DNA of 64,000 nucleotides from Halapricum salinum (GTDB taxonomy: Archaea > Halobacteriota > Halobacteria > Halobacteriales > Haloarculaceae), in contig NZ_CP031310.1 in assembly GCF_004799665.1 (NCBI RefSeq), positions 1,418,887 through 1,482,886 of the forward strand, given 5' to 3'. A program made the position numbers and the translations under genes. Under the pieces are notes generated by a model that was given only the letters and a program-made list of their open reading frames with translations, did not search any database and was not told the DNA's origin. Below are positions 33,871 through 42,825 of this stretch, one piece after another (the stretch's first letter is position 1; each line of letters opens with the position of its first letter).

Positions 33871-34563
33871 TCAATTGGTCTTGGCGTCGGCGTCGCCGTT
33901 GGTCGGTTCGGGGGCTTCGACGCCTTCCGCGGCCTCGGGCACGTCGGTCTCTTTCTCGGTGTCGATGTGCCAGCGCTCGACCGACTGTTCGTAGTCGGCG
34001 AGTTTGTTCGAGACTTTGATCTTGAGGTCGTCGTCGTTGACGTTGACCTCGAAGACGTACTCGGGGTCCTCGCCGTCGACGCGCTTGAGATTCGCGCTGA
34101 CAAGTTCGTTGTCGAAGTAGTAGGGCGCGATCTGGGTCATCACGTTCTTGTAGACCGTGTCTTCGACCTTCCGGATGGCCTTCCGACCCGCCGAGTCTGC
34201 TGCGCGGGCGACGTAGTCGATCGATTCGCCCCACTTGTCGACGGCCTCGTCGGGTTCGTCTAACTTCTCGTAGGACTCGGCGAGTTTCTCACCTGCTTTC
34301 TGGAGGTCCTCGTCGGGATCCTTCCCCTTCTTTTCGCCCTCGCCCTCTTCGACGCTGGCCTGTTCGGCCGTCTTCTCGTTGACGTCCTCGTCCAGCCGTT
34401 CGTGGCTCTTTGGTCGCCACTCGTCGAACTCTTCGAGGGCTTGCTCGTCGACGTCGTCTTCGATCTCCTTCAGCGCTCGCGTGATTCGCTCGCCGTGTTC
34501 GACGGTATCGGCCCAGCCACCCTGGCGTTTGAATCCGGAGACGCTCTCTTCCATCTCAGACAT
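33871..34563 (-). CDS. Acidic conserved haloarchaeal protein (DUF5828-like)
   Basis: 230 aa, no signal or membrane segment. The N-terminal helical region (SVSGFKRQGGWADTVEHGERI) is followed by a Glu/Lys-rich coil with low-complexity EEGEGEKKGKDPDEDL. A C-terminal alpha-beta domain contains YKNVMTQIAPYYFDNELVSA and a beta ladder YVFEVNVNDDDLKIKVSN. I recognise it only as a recurrent haloarchaeal family; function unknown. Confidence 0.75.
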   Translation of the reverse strand: MSEMEESVSGFKRQGGWADTVEHGERITRALKEIEDDVDEQALEEFDEWRPKSHERLDEDVNEKTAEQASVEEGEGEKKGKDPDEDLQKAGEKLAESYEKLDEPDEAVDKWGESIDYVARAADSAGRKAIRKVEDTVYKNVMTQIAPYYFDNELVSANLKRVDGEDPEYVFEVNVNDDDLKIKVSNKLADYEQSVERWHIDTEKETDVPEAAEGVEAPEPTNGDADAKTN

Positions 34564-34692
34564 AGTGATTCGATCGTCGGTCGCTCGTCTCGGCGCGGCT
34601 ACGCCGTGAAACGTCCATCGTGGAACGACTGTTGGGCGTCAGTGACGTTAAGCGTTTCCGCCGTTCGCGGTCTCAAGTCGGATTTGGGATCA

Positions 34693-35286
34693 TCACTCTG
34701 AACCGTGGTCGCTGACCGTCAGGTCGGCGTCACAGGCGACGAGCGTCGACATCGTCTCCCTCTCGAACTCCCCGCCGCGACTGATCGAAATCGTCGTCCC
34801 GTAACTGTTGCACGTATCGAACACGCCTTCGTCGATCGTCTCGACGGTCTCGATCCCTTCCGCGGGGACGGCGACCCGGATCTCGTAGTCTGTGGGTGAT
34901 CGGAGCTCGCCCCGCAGTTCACTCGAGACGTCGAACGTCTTCTCGACCAGTACTGCTTCCGCCTGGGTGTCGGTAATCTCCAGGCGAACCGTCCGCTCGT
35001 CGGGGCCGTCGTTGTCGATAGCCAGCCCCATCGGGTTGAACTCGCCGACGCGTTCGCCGACCGCGAACGCGCCGTCTCTCGTCTCTCGGGGACCGTCTGC
35101 GGGCGTCTCTCGATCGCCGGATCCGGGTGGTGGATCGGTCCGGGGCTGCTCGGTCGTCGTTTCGTCGATCGACGGTGGCGTCGCTGGCGTCACGTCGTCG
35201 TCGGTTTCGGGTACCGATCCTTCCGTCGCACAGCCTGCGAGCGCGAGACTCGCTCCGACCGCCGCGACGAAGCGTCGTCGGTTCAT
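34693..35286 (-). CDS. Secreted lipoprotein of unknown function
   Basis: 197 aa from the ATG at 35286, which places MNRRRFVAAVGASLALAGC at the N-terminus: a Tat signal with lipobox ALAGC. A disordered Thr/Pro/Asp linker (~residues 22-75) precedes a beta-sandwich-like domain (RVGEFNPMGLAIDNDGPDERTV...) with two cysteines (DTCNSYG, LVACDAD) that could form a disulfide. No family recognised. Confidence 0.7.
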   Translation of the reverse strand: MNRRRFVAAVGASLALAGCATEGSVPETDDDVTPATPPSIDETTTEQPRTDPPPGSGDRETPADGPRETRDGAFAVGERVGEFNPMGLAIDNDGPDERTVRLEITDTQAEAVLVEKTFDVSSELRGELRSPTDYEIRVAVPAEGIETVETIDEGVFDTCNSYGTTISISRGGEFERETMSTLVACDADLTVSDHGSE

Positions 35287-35412
35287 ACCATCCTGTAGAC
35301 AGAACGTCCCCATAAGTCTCCAGAATACTCAAACGTCCGTTTCACACTCCAGTTCTTCCTGTCACGCGTCGGGCCCGGCAGTATTTCGGGCTCGCGCCCC
35401 TACGTTCAGGTG

Positions 35413-36156
35413 ATGTCATCCGCACTGTTCATCGTCAGCGAACACGGCTACTGGGGCGAGGAGTGTATCGAACCGCTCACGACGCTCGACGACGCCGGCG
35501 TCGACGTGACTGTCGCGACGCCGTCGGGCGGTCCCGCGGTGCTGGACGAACGCTCGATCGACCCCGAAGAGGTCGACGAGGAGACCGCCGCGATGGTCGA
35601 GGAGGTCCACGAGACCGACGACCGTCTGAACGACCCCGAGCCGCTGGCCGCCGTCGACCCGAGCGAGTTCGATGCGGTCGTCTTCCCCGGCGGCCACGGG
35701 ACCGAGTGGGACGTCAACCAGGATCGACACGCCCGCGCCGCGCTGCGGGAGGCCGTCGACGGCGACGACGGCAAAGCGATGGTCGTCTGTCACGCCGTCG
35801 GGATTCTGGCCTGGACCAGGGATAGCGAGGCGCTACGGGCCTCGGAAGACGCGAGCGGTGACGAACCGCGAGCGAGCGACGGCGAGTTCCTGGTCGCGGG
35901 CCGCTCGGTCACAGGCTTTCCCAACGAGTGGGAGGAAGGGATCGTCGACGAGTACGATCGGATGCCCGACGGCCGGAAGTTGCCCTACTGGGTCGAAGAC
36001 GAAGTGAAAGCCGCCGGTGCGGAGTGGGACGCCGAACTCGATTCGGAGACGAGCGTTACCGTCGACGGCGATCTGGTGACCGGCCGGGGACCGCCCTCGT
36101 CTGCTCGTGCGGCCCGGACGCTGCTCGCGGAGCTGGGTGTCGAGTACGAGGGTTGA
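35413..36156 (+). CDS. DJ-1/PfpI family protein (class I glutamine-amidotransferase-like)
   Basis: 247 aa, ATG at 35413. It has the Hsp31-like DJ-1 arrangement: opening ALFIVSEHGYWGEECIEPL, FDAVVFPGGHGTEWDV, nucleophile elbow MVVCHAVGIL with the catalytic Cys, and late VTGFPNEWEE. Members act as glyoxalase III or deglycase-type stress enzymes. The reaction here is inferred. Next gene on the strand is upp. Confidence 0.86.
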   Translation: MSSALFIVSEHGYWGEECIEPLTTLDDAGVDVTVATPSGGPAVLDERSIDPEEVDEETAAMVEEVHETDDRLNDPEPLAAVDPSEFDAVVFPGGHGTEWDVNQDRHARAALREAVDGDDGKAMVVCHAVGILAWTRDSEALRASEDASGDEPRASDGEFLVAGRSVTGFPNEWEEGIVDEYDRMPDGRKLPYWVEDEVKAAGAEWDAELDSETSVTVDGDLVTGRGPPSSARAARTLLAELGVEYEG

Positions 36157-36213
36157 GGACTTCTTCGGCGGCGTCTCGTCAGCTATTTGCCCGTCCCGCC
36201 GGGACTGGCTGGT

Positions 36214-36888
36214 ATGACCATCGAGGATCGCGGAGAGGCTAAACTCCTCACCCACGCGCTGGCCCGGCACACCCTGACCGACCTCCGCAGCGTCGAGACC
36301 GAACAGGTCGCCTTCCGGAAAGGGCTCGTGAAACTGGGCCGGATCTGTGGCTACGAGATCATCGACGGCATCATGGAGACCGCCTACGAGACCGTCCAGA
36401 CGCCCCTGACCGAGACCACCGGCGAGCGCGTCGTCGGCATGGACGACGTCGTCATCATCAACGTCCTCCGGGCCGCCACGCCCTTCGTCGAGGGCCTGTT
36501 GAAAGCGTTCCCCCGCGCCCGCCAGGGCGTGATCTCGGCGAGCCGTGACGAGGAGGGTGGCATGGACGAAGAGGGCGCGTTCGACATCGAGGTCGACTAC
36601 GTCAAGCTGCCGGAGATCACGCCCGAAGACACCGTCATCATCGCCGATCCCATGCTCGCGACCGGCTCGACGATGGCGACCGTCCTGGAGTACGTCCGGG
36701 AGATGGGCGATCCCGCGCGGTTGCTGGTGCTTTCGGCCGTGAGCGCGCCCGAGGGGATCGTCCGCCTGGACGAGCAGTTCCCCGACGTGGACGTCCTTAC
36801 TGTCGCCATCGACGACCATCTGGACGACGATGGATATATCGTTCCTGGGCTGGGCGACGCCGGTGATCGGGCGTTTCGGACTACCTAG
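36214..36888 (+). CDS. upp: Uracil phosphoribosyltransferase
   Basis: Salvages uracil to UMP using PRPP. 224 aa. The start [21 protein letters not shown] matches archaeal enzymes. The PRPP loop is [19 protein letters not shown], the uracil pocket [18 protein letters not shown] and the flexible loop [10 protein letters not shown]. Followed by a repeat-containing spacer of 360 bp. Confidence 0.96.
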   Translation: MTIEDRGEAKLLTHALARHTLTDLRSVETEQVAFRKGLVKLGRICGYEIIDGIMETAYETVQTPLTETTGERVVGMDDVVIINVLRAATPFVEGLLKAFPRARQGVISASRDEEGGMDEEGAFDIEVDYVKLPEITPEDTVIIADPMLATGSTMATVLEYVREMGDPARLLVLSAVSAPEGIVRLDEQFPDVDVLTVAIDDHLDDDGYIVPGLGDAGDRAFRTT

Positions 36889-36924
36889 GCGATTTACCTT
36901 CTGCTGGCACTTCGTGAATGGCGC

Positions 36925-37220
36925 GTGCTGTCGGGGGCTTTCTACGACTGCTCCGCCGAGAACAGCCAGAAAGCCCCTGGTTTCTCGGGTCGAGGGCACC
37001 GAAAGACTCGCTTCGCTCGTCTTTCGTACTCACGCTCGCGTTGCTCGCGTGAGCTTCGCTGCGCTCCAGTGGGTGCTTGCCGCAGCCGTCTTCCCCGAGA
37101 AACCAGCCCCTTTCAGTCCACCCGAAGCACAGCACCGAAGCCACACCCTCCCCAGCCGATTCGCTCAGTCGCTCCGCTCCCTCGCTCATCCCTCGCACGG
37201 CATCGGCTCACCACGAGGGT
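36925..37220 (+). repeat. Dispersed palindromic repeat, copy A (fills the 36889-37248 spacer)
   Basis: No gene in this 360-bp gap. It contains a stem-loop GGGGCTTTCT (36934-36943)/AGAAAGCCCC (36968-36977) and GCCCCTTTCAGTC near 37107. The core CCACACCCTCCCCAGCCGAT begins at 37141, followed by CTCATCCCTCGCAC, and the element ends CAGCGCGCGCC. The same ordered blocks recur at 40120-40720 and in part at 50800-50985. Confidence 0.72.
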
Positions 37221-37248
37221 TCGCCAGCGCGCGCCACCACCCAGAATC

Positions 37249-37851
37249 TCAGATATCAGAAATATCGGCACGACCGCTCGTCGCACTCCGAATCCGATCA
37301 CGCAGTTGCGTAGCGTCGGCCTCGGGCACGCGAACCTCGAACTCGACCACTTCCTCGTACTCCGCGTCGAACTCGACGTCTTCGCTCTCCAGAATTCCCC
37401 GGACGGTCCCGCTGTCGTCGTATTGGGTCTCGATCCCGAAACGTTCGTGGGGGCGTTCGGTGACGACACCGGCGTCGTCGACGGCCTCCTTGACGGCCTG
37501 TGAGTACGAGCGTGCGAGCCCGCCGACACCGAGGTTCGTTCCGCCGTAGTAACGTGTCACGACGGCGACGACGTTCTCGATCTCGCGCTGCTGGAGGACG
37601 TTCAGCGCGGGCTTGCCCGAACTCCCCGAGGGCTCGCCGTCGTCGCTGGCGTATTCACGAAGGGGGTCGGCCCGCACCCGGTAGGCGGGAACGTTGTGGG
37701 TCGCGTCGGCGTACTCCGATTCGATCGCGTCGACGAACGCTTCAGCGGCCTCCACTGTCGCGGCAGGGGCGACGTGACCGATGAACTCCGAGCCCCGGAC
37801 TTCGAACCGGATCTGCCCGCGGCCGGCGACGGTGCGGTAGGTGTCGGTCAC
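37249..37851 (-). CDS. IMPACT/YigZ family protein
   Basis: 200 aa from a GTG start that overlaps the ferredoxin stop (GTGA). N-terminal UPF0029/IMPACT domain (GSEFIGHVAPAATVEAAEAFV, ATHNVPAYRV, DDGEPSGSSGKPAL, VVTRYYGGTNLGVGGLARSY) and a C-terminal DUF1949-like ferredoxin-fold domain. Eukaryotic IMPACT regulates Gcn2; the prokaryotic role is poorly known. Third gene of a coupled three-gene set. Confidence 0.9.
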   Translation of the reverse strand: MTDTYRTVAGRGQIRFEVRGSEFIGHVAPAATVEAAEAFVDAIESEYADATHNVPAYRVRADPLREYASDDGEPSGSSGKPALNVLQQREIENVVAVVTRYYGGTNLGVGGLARSYSQAVKEAVDDAGVVTERPHERFGIETQYDDSGTVRGILESEDVEFDAEYEEVVEFEVRVPEADATQLRDRIRSATSGRADISDI

Positions 37852-38177
37852 TCCCGGTCACCCCACACGCGCTTGTCGGGAATCACGACCGTACAGTCCT
37901 CGGTGAGTTCGAGCTGGCACGAGAGTCGGGGATACCCGAAGCGATCGGCCAGCCGGTCGTGCCAGTGCTCGGGAGCGGGGTCGTCAGTCTCGAAGCGGAC
38001 GCCACAGGTCGCACACAGCCCTCGGCCGCCGCAGTTGGCTCGCCGAGCGTAGCGACCGTGGGGCGAGAGACCGCGTTCGAGCAGGACCTCCCGGAGGATC
38101 GAGCCGCGAGGCGCGTCGAGCACGTGGGTCTCACCAGTCGCCGCGACGCGGACCTGGAGAGAGACGGCCTCGGTCAT
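37848..38177 (-). CDS. [2Fe-2S] ferredoxin-domain protein
   Basis: 109 aa. Cluster motif RRANCGGRGLCATCGVRF plus a fourth Cys in LSCQLELTED, the 2Fe-2S plant/adrenodoxin-type fold. A His/Trp insertion DPAPEHWHDRLADRFGYPR lies between. Start ATG at 38177 overlaps the ACT-domain gene's stop. It lacks the acidic insertion of the major ferredoxin at 16244, so it probably serves a dedicated partner. Confidence 0.88.
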   Translation of the reverse strand: MTEAVSLQVRVAATGETHVLDAPRGSILREVLLERGLSPHGRYARRANCGGRGLCATCGVRFETDDPAPEHWHDRLADRFGYPRLSCQLELTEDCTVVIPDKRVWGDRE

Positions 38178-38677
38178 TCGAGTTCGATCTTGCGGACGAA
38201 CGCCATCGCCCGGATCTCGTTGATCAGGTCGCCCGGCAGTTCCTCGGCGGTGATGACGTAGAGCTTGGCCTCGTCGGAAAATTCGGGATCGTCGCTGATG
38301 ACCTGCCGGATCGTGATCCCGTGGTCGGCGATGGATTGGGTGACCCTGGCGACGATCCCCGAGGCTTCGGCGTCGTCGACCGTCACCGTGAGCACCGTGA
38401 GATCCAGCACTGGCGCGAGATCCATCAGGCTCGGGATGGCCGAGATGTTCTGGAAGATCCGCCGCAACTCGGGGTCGTCGAGGATCGCGTCGGTGGTGGC
38501 GTCGACGACTCGTCGGTCGACGTCGATCTCGCGGGCGATCCCGGTGTTGGGGATCTCGATCCCGCCCGAGACCACCCGACCCTCGTCGCTGACGGAGAAG
38601 CCCCGTTCGAGCAGCAGGCGGATCACCTGCTGCTGGCTCGGGCTGTCGGCGAACTTCTCCATGATTTCGTCGAACAT
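38174..38677 (-). CDS. ACT-domain regulator of amino-acid metabolism (COG1707-like)
   Basis: 167 aa. N-terminal MFDEIMEKFADSPSQQQVIRLLLERGFSV looks like a helical DNA- or partner-binding part. Residues ~95-165 form an ACT fold (LTVLTVTVDDAEASGIVARVTQSIADHGITIRQV). Likely binds an amino acid. First gene of the ACT-ferredoxin-IMPACT operon, joined by 4-bp overlaps. Confidence 0.84.
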   Translation of the reverse strand: MFDEIMEKFADSPSQQQVIRLLLERGFSVSDEGRVVSGGIEIPNTGIAREIDVDRRVVDATTDAILDDPELRRIFQNISAIPSLMDLAPVLDLTVLTVTVDDAEASGIVARVTQSIADHGITIRQVISDDPEFSDEAKLYVITAEELPGDLINEIRAMAFVRKIELE

Positions 38678-38765
38678 GCCGAAACAGGCGACGGCCAGGG
38701 ACTTTAGTGGCCCGCCTGGGCGTCGCCCCCAACGCTCATTCGGCCCCCACGCCAACCCTCGCGGC

Positions 38766-39740
38766 ATGGAGTACACGACCCTCGGCAGCACGGGCATGAC
38801 TGTGAGCAAGATCTGTCTCGGGTGCATGAGCTTCGGCACTGGCGAATCCTGGATGCTCGACGGCCAGGAAGCCGAGGCCCTCATCGAACGCGCGATCGAC
38901 CTCGGTGTGAACTTCTTCGACACCGCCAACGTCTACTCCAATGGCGAGAGCGAGGCGATTCTGGGGAACGTCTTGAGCGAGTACGACCGCGACGAACAGG
39001 TCGTCGCCACGAAGGTCCGGTTTTCCTACGGTGACGCACACGTCAACGCCGACGGCCTCTCGCGCAAGACCATCGAGCAGGAACTCGAACACTCCCTGGA
39101 CCGGCTCGGCCTGGACACCGTCGACCTCTATCAGACCCACCGGGTCGACCCCGAGACACCGATCGAAACCACCCTGCGCGCGCTCGACGATGTCGTCTCC
39201 CGCGGGAAAGTCCGCCACGTCGGGACGTCTTCGATGTGGGCCCACCAGCTGGCCGAGCGCCTCCATACTGCAAAGCGACTCGACCTCCCGCGATTCGAGA
39301 CCATGCAGAACCACTACCACCCAGCCTATCGCGAGGACGAACGCGATCTGCTGCCGATCTGCGACCGCGAGAACATGGGCGTCATCCCGTGGGGACCGCT
39401 CGGCCAGGGCTTTCTCGCCCGGCCGTTCGACCAGCTGACGGCCACGGAACGGGGCGATCCCGAGAACTACCACAACCCCTCACGGGAGTACGTCGAGGGC
39501 GGCGGCGAGGAGATCAATTCGCGGGTGCAAGAACTCGCCACAGAGAAGGGCGTCACGATGGCCCAGATCGCACTCGCCTGGCAGTTCGAAAACGACCACG
39601 TCACCGCTCCCATCGTCGGCACCACGAGTATCGAACACCTCGAAGAAGCCGTCGAGGCACTCGAGATCGACCTCACCGACTCGGAGATGGATTACCTCGA
39701 AGCCCCCTACGAACCCCAGCCCGTGATGGCGATCGAGTAA
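38766..39740 (+). CDS. Aldo/keto reductase
   Basis: 324 aa (beta/alpha)8 NADPH-dependent oxidoreductase. The catalytic tetrad is visible: Asp and Tyr in FFDTANVYSNGESE, Lys in VVATKVRF, His in YQTHRVDPETPIE. Cofactor end VGTTSIEHLEEAVEAL. Belongs to the YajO/Tas-like branch acting on aldehydes, ketones or sugars. Physiological substrate unknown. Divergent from the ACT operon. Confidence 0.93.
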   Translation: MEYTTLGSTGMTVSKICLGCMSFGTGESWMLDGQEAEALIERAIDLGVNFFDTANVYSNGESEAILGNVLSEYDRDEQVVATKVRFSYGDAHVNADGLSRKTIEQELEHSLDRLGLDTVDLYQTHRVDPETPIETTLRALDDVVSRGKVRHVGTSSMWAHQLAERLHTAKRLDLPRFETMQNHYHPAYREDERDLLPICDRENMGVIPWGPLGQGFLARPFDQLTATERGDPENYHNPSREYVEGGGEEINSRVQELATEKGVTMAQIALAWQFENDHVTAPIVGTTSIEHLEEAVEALEIDLTDSEMDYLEAPYEPQPVMAIE

Positions 39741-39931
39741 GCACTCTCGTGGGGCGAGCACGTCCAGAAACTCTCCACGATCTCGGCCGTTCCACTCGAA
39801 GCGAAGGAGTCTGACCATCCATACTGTCGAAAATCGACGACTGATTTCGACGATCGCCAACTCCGCCGTGTGTGCATGGCTACCAAATAACCACGAACAA
39901 TTATTATGGATGCCGACTAACGTCTTCGTGT

Positions 39932-40051
39932 ATGGCGACACGCCAGCAATCCCAGACGGGGTATCACACGTGCACATGCGGTGAAGAGTTCGAGAGCACG
40001 GACGATCTCCTCGAACACGCCCGAGAGTCGCACGGGCTCGGCGTATACTGA
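39932..40051 (+). CDS. 39-residue C2H2-type zinc-finger micro-protein
   Basis: ATG at 39932. YHTCTCGEEFESTDDLLEHARESHG is a C-x-C...H-x4-H finger, essentially the whole protein. An ATTATTATG promoter-like box lies about 27 bp upstream, so the mRNA is probably leaderless. Related in style to the finger at the start of the 47701 protein. Function unknown. Confidence 0.75.
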   Translation: MATRQQSQTGYHTCTCGEEFESTDDLLEHARESHGLGVY

Positions 40052-40119
40052 CGCTGGCGGTTCCGATTTTTTGGTGTGCGGTCACTGGTCGTGAGTGACT
40101 TCGCTGTTCTGGATTCGTT

Positions 40120-40720
40120 TGGGAGTTGGCGCGCGCCGAGCGACGCGAGGGCGACCATCGGAAGCCCTCGAAGCGGAACGGCGAGTGTAGCGAGCCGTGG
40201 AGCGACCGCGGTGTCGCGAGCAAGCGCGAGGGACGAACGACGAACGGAGTGAGGGAGTGAGTCGGTTGGGGAGGGTGTGGTGCTGTCGTTGTGTGGTGGG
40301 TGGGACTGAGCCGAACGAAGTGAGGCGAGGGTCGAAAGACGAGCGTAGCGAGTCTTTCGGGACTGAAAGGGGCCGGGCGCTGGCGCTTGCCTGCTCGTCT
40401 CAGCGGCCTCTATTCGAGCGAACGAAGTGAGCGAGAATATGCCGCTGATCGAGCGCCAGCGTCCGGGGGCTTTCTGTGACGTCTCGTCTGCGCACACCCA
40501 GAAAGCCCCCGGACGCTGGAGTCGAGCGACTCGCTGCGGTCCTCACTGCGTTGCGGTCCTTGCGTCGTCGGTCTTCCTCCAGCGCCCGGCCCCTTTCAGT
40601 CCCACCCGAATTCGCCCACACCCACCCCAGCCGATTCAACCGCTCCCTGCGGTCGCGGTCTCATCCCTCGCACGAAAATTGCTCGCGATGAAACGCGAGC
40701 CAGCGCGCGCCAAACTGTCC
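40120..40720. repeat. Dispersed palindromic repeat, copies B- and B+ (giant inverted repeat)
   Basis: The 851-bp gap 40052-40902 has no gene. It holds two head-to-head copies of the element at 36925. An outer perfect 25-bp inverted repeat (left arm 40359-40383, containing GGACTGAAAGGGGCC; mate near 40578-40602) encloses a perfect 21-bp inverted repeat (40456-40476/40499-40519, containing GGGGGCTTTCTG) with a 22-nt loop. Outer blocks (CCAACCGACTCACTCCCTC, CTCATCCCTCGCACG, GCGCGCGCC) are also mirrored. 40780-40900 is low-complexity, rich in short inverted repeats. Confidence 0.75.
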
Positions 40721-40902
40721 CAAATCAACGTAGCCACTCGCGAGCAGTACGACACGCCAAAAAACGAATGGCGATAGTTAGAACGACTTACTCGCCTTTC
40801 TCCGCGGGTCGCTACGCTCGCGGCTACGCCGCTCGCATTCGAGACCTTCACTTCGCTCAGGTCTCGCTCTCCCCGCTTCGATTCGACGAAGCTTCGCTCC
40901 GC

Positions 40903-41763
40903 TCAGCTTCCGTCGCCCTTCTCGATCGGCACACCAACCAGATTGCCCCACTCGGTCCAGGAGCCGTCGTAGTTGATGGTGTCCTCGTAGCCCAGCAGCT
41001 CGTGCAGGGCGAACCAGGCGACCGAGGATCGCTCGCCGATCCGGCAGTAGGCGACGGTCGTGCCTTCGCCGTCGATGCCGTGCTCGGCGTAGAGCGCTTC
41101 GAGTTCCTCGGGCGTCTTGAACGTGCCGTCGTCGTTCGTGACTGCGGCCCAGGAGATGTTCTTCGCGCCGGGGATGTGGCCGCCGCGCTGGGCGGTCTCC
41201 TGCAGGCCCGGGGGCGCGAGGATCTCGCCGGAGTACTCTTCGGGCGAGCGAACGTCGACCAGCGGCAGGCCGCGGTCGATCGCGTTTTCGACGTCCTCTC
41301 GGTAGGCACGAATACTCTCGCGCGGGCCGGAGGCCTCGTAGTCGACGGCCGAGAAGTTCGGCTCCTCGTCGGTCGTCGGGTAGTCGTTCTCGATCCAGTA
41401 CTCACGGCCGCCGTCGAGCAGCTTCACGTCGTCGTGACCGTAGTACTTGAACTGCCAGTAGGTGTAGGCCGCGAACCAGTTGGAGTTGTCACCGTACAGG
41501 ACCACGGTCGAATCCTCGCTGATCCCGTGGGACCCGAGCAGGTCCTCGAAGTCCGCCTTGGTCAGGATGTCTCGTGTGGTCTGATCCTGGAGCTGTGTCT
41601 CCCAGTTGAAGCCGATCGCACCGGGCGCGTGGGCCTCGTCGTAGGCCTCGGTGTCGACGTCGACCTCCACCAGTCGGTAGTCAGAATCGTCACTCTGGAA
41701 CGCGTCGAGGTTGTCCTCGACCCAATCCGCCGAAACGAGAACGTCTTTTGCGTAGTCGCTCAT
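40903..41763 (-). CDS. tssA: Thiosulfate sulfurtransferase (two-domain rhodanese)
   Basis: 286 aa, cytoplasmic. Two tandem rhodanese domains; the C-terminal one carries the active loop VAYCRIGERSSVAWF with the catalytic Cys (~residue 236). It transfers sulfane sulfur from thiosulfate to cyanide or a cellular thiol acceptor. Divergent from a second rhodanese gene at 42019 across a 255-bp spacer, the paired arrangement known in haloarchaea. Confidence 0.93.
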   Translation of the reverse strand: MSDYAKDVLVSADWVEDNLDAFQSDDSDYRLVEVDVDTEAYDEAHAPGAIGFNWETQLQDQTTRDILTKADFEDLLGSHGISEDSTVVLYGDNSNWFAAYTYWQFKYYGHDDVKLLDGGREYWIENDYPTTDEEPNFSAVDYEASGPRESIRAYREDVENAIDRGLPLVDVRSPEEYSGEILAPPGLQETAQRGGHIPGAKNISWAAVTNDDGTFKTPEELEALYAEHGIDGEGTTVAYCRIGERSSVAWFALHELLGYEDTINYDGSWTEWGNLVGVPIEKGDGS

Positions 41764-42018
41764 TGCATCCCTCACTACACACACCACCCATAAAGGCCCT
41801 CCACTCCGGGCATGTTCCGCCACTCATTCGCCGTGGCGGCAGATATTGCCGCTTTCTCGTCAGCACCCGCCGTTCCGCCCGAGTACGCGTCGCTGCCACC
41901 GCTTTCGCGCGGGTGTGTCGCCCACGAGAGGCGGCAATAAAATCCTAAATCTGTGAGAAGTGACGGGTACAGATGGGATACCACACGTTCAAGCGCCGGG
42001 GTCGGCAACCAGCGAGTA

Positions 42019-42813
42019 ATGACTGGGTTCGTTACACAGGAGTGGCTCGCCGACCGCCTCGGCAAGGTCGTCGTGGTCGACGTCCGGGACGGCTGGGAGT
42101 ACGACGGCATCGGCCACCTCCCGACCGCGGTGTCGATCCCCTTCGACGAGTTCCGGGCCGACGAGCACGCAGCGCGCGCGGACGGACAGGGCCAAGGAAT
42201 GCTCCCGGGCGAGGAGACGTGGGAGTCCCTCCTCGGCGAAGCCGGCATCGCCCCCGAGGACGACATCGTCGCCTACGACGACACCCACGGCGTCTTCGCC
42301 GCTCGGTTTCTCGTCACCGCCGAATTATACGGCCACGATCCCGAGAAACTGCACCTGCTCGACGGCGACTTCAGTGCCTGGCAGCGCGAACGCGAGGTCT
42401 CCCGAGACGCGCCCGTCGTCGAGTCGACGACCTACGACGTTTCCCCGCCCACGGAGACCCCGCTGGTCGACATGGAGACGGTCGCCGCGGCCGTCGACGG
42501 CGACGCCGTCCTCGTCGACACCCGGGATGATCGGGAGTTCGAGGCGGGCCACATCCCCGGCGCGGTCCAGTTCGACTGGCGCGAGGTCGTCGAGGAGGAC
42601 TCGCGGGGCCTGAAACCCCTCGACGAGATCGAGACCATGCTGGCCGACCGCGGGATCACCCCCGACAAACGGCTCGTCCTCTACTGTAACACCGCCCGGC
42701 GGATCAGTCACACTTACGTCGTCCTCCGGCATCTCGGCTACGAACGCCTCGAATTCTACGAGGGGAGCCTCTCCGAGTGGGAGGCCGCGGGCCGCCCGCT
42801 CGAAACCGTCTGA
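42019..42813 (+). CDS. tssB: Thiosulfate sulfurtransferase (two-domain rhodanese)
   Basis: 264 aa from the ATG at 42019. N-terminal rhodanese domain VVVVDVRDGWEYDGIGHLP (inactive, no Cys in its loop) and C-terminal domain with LYCNTARRISHTYVVLRHLGY, catalytic Cys ~224. The loop Cys-Asn-Thr-Ala-Arg-Arg departs from the usual CxxGxR, so acceptor preference may differ from its divergent partner. Confidence 0.92.
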   Translation: MTGFVTQEWLADRLGKVVVVDVRDGWEYDGIGHLPTAVSIPFDEFRADEHAARADGQGQGMLPGEETWESLLGEAGIAPEDDIVAYDDTHGVFAARFLVTAELYGHDPEKLHLLDGDFSAWQREREVSRDAPVVESTTYDVSPPTETPLVDMETVAAAVDGDAVLVDTRDDREFEAGHIPGAVQFDWREVVEEDSRGLKPLDEIETMLADRGITPDKRLVLYCNTARRISHTYVVLRHLGYERLEFYEGSLSEWEAAGRPLETV

Positions 42814-42825
42814 TCGACACTCCCG

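Noticed and set aside
36881-37549. Coding frames through the spacer between upp and the IMPACT-like gene
   Set aside because: The region is the dispersed repeat; frames are Ser/Arg/Pro-rich and not conserved between repeat copies.
40768-41793. Long plus-strand frame over the rhodanese gene
   Set aside because: Shadow of the minus-strand sulfurtransferase, whose domains and active-site loop are intact.
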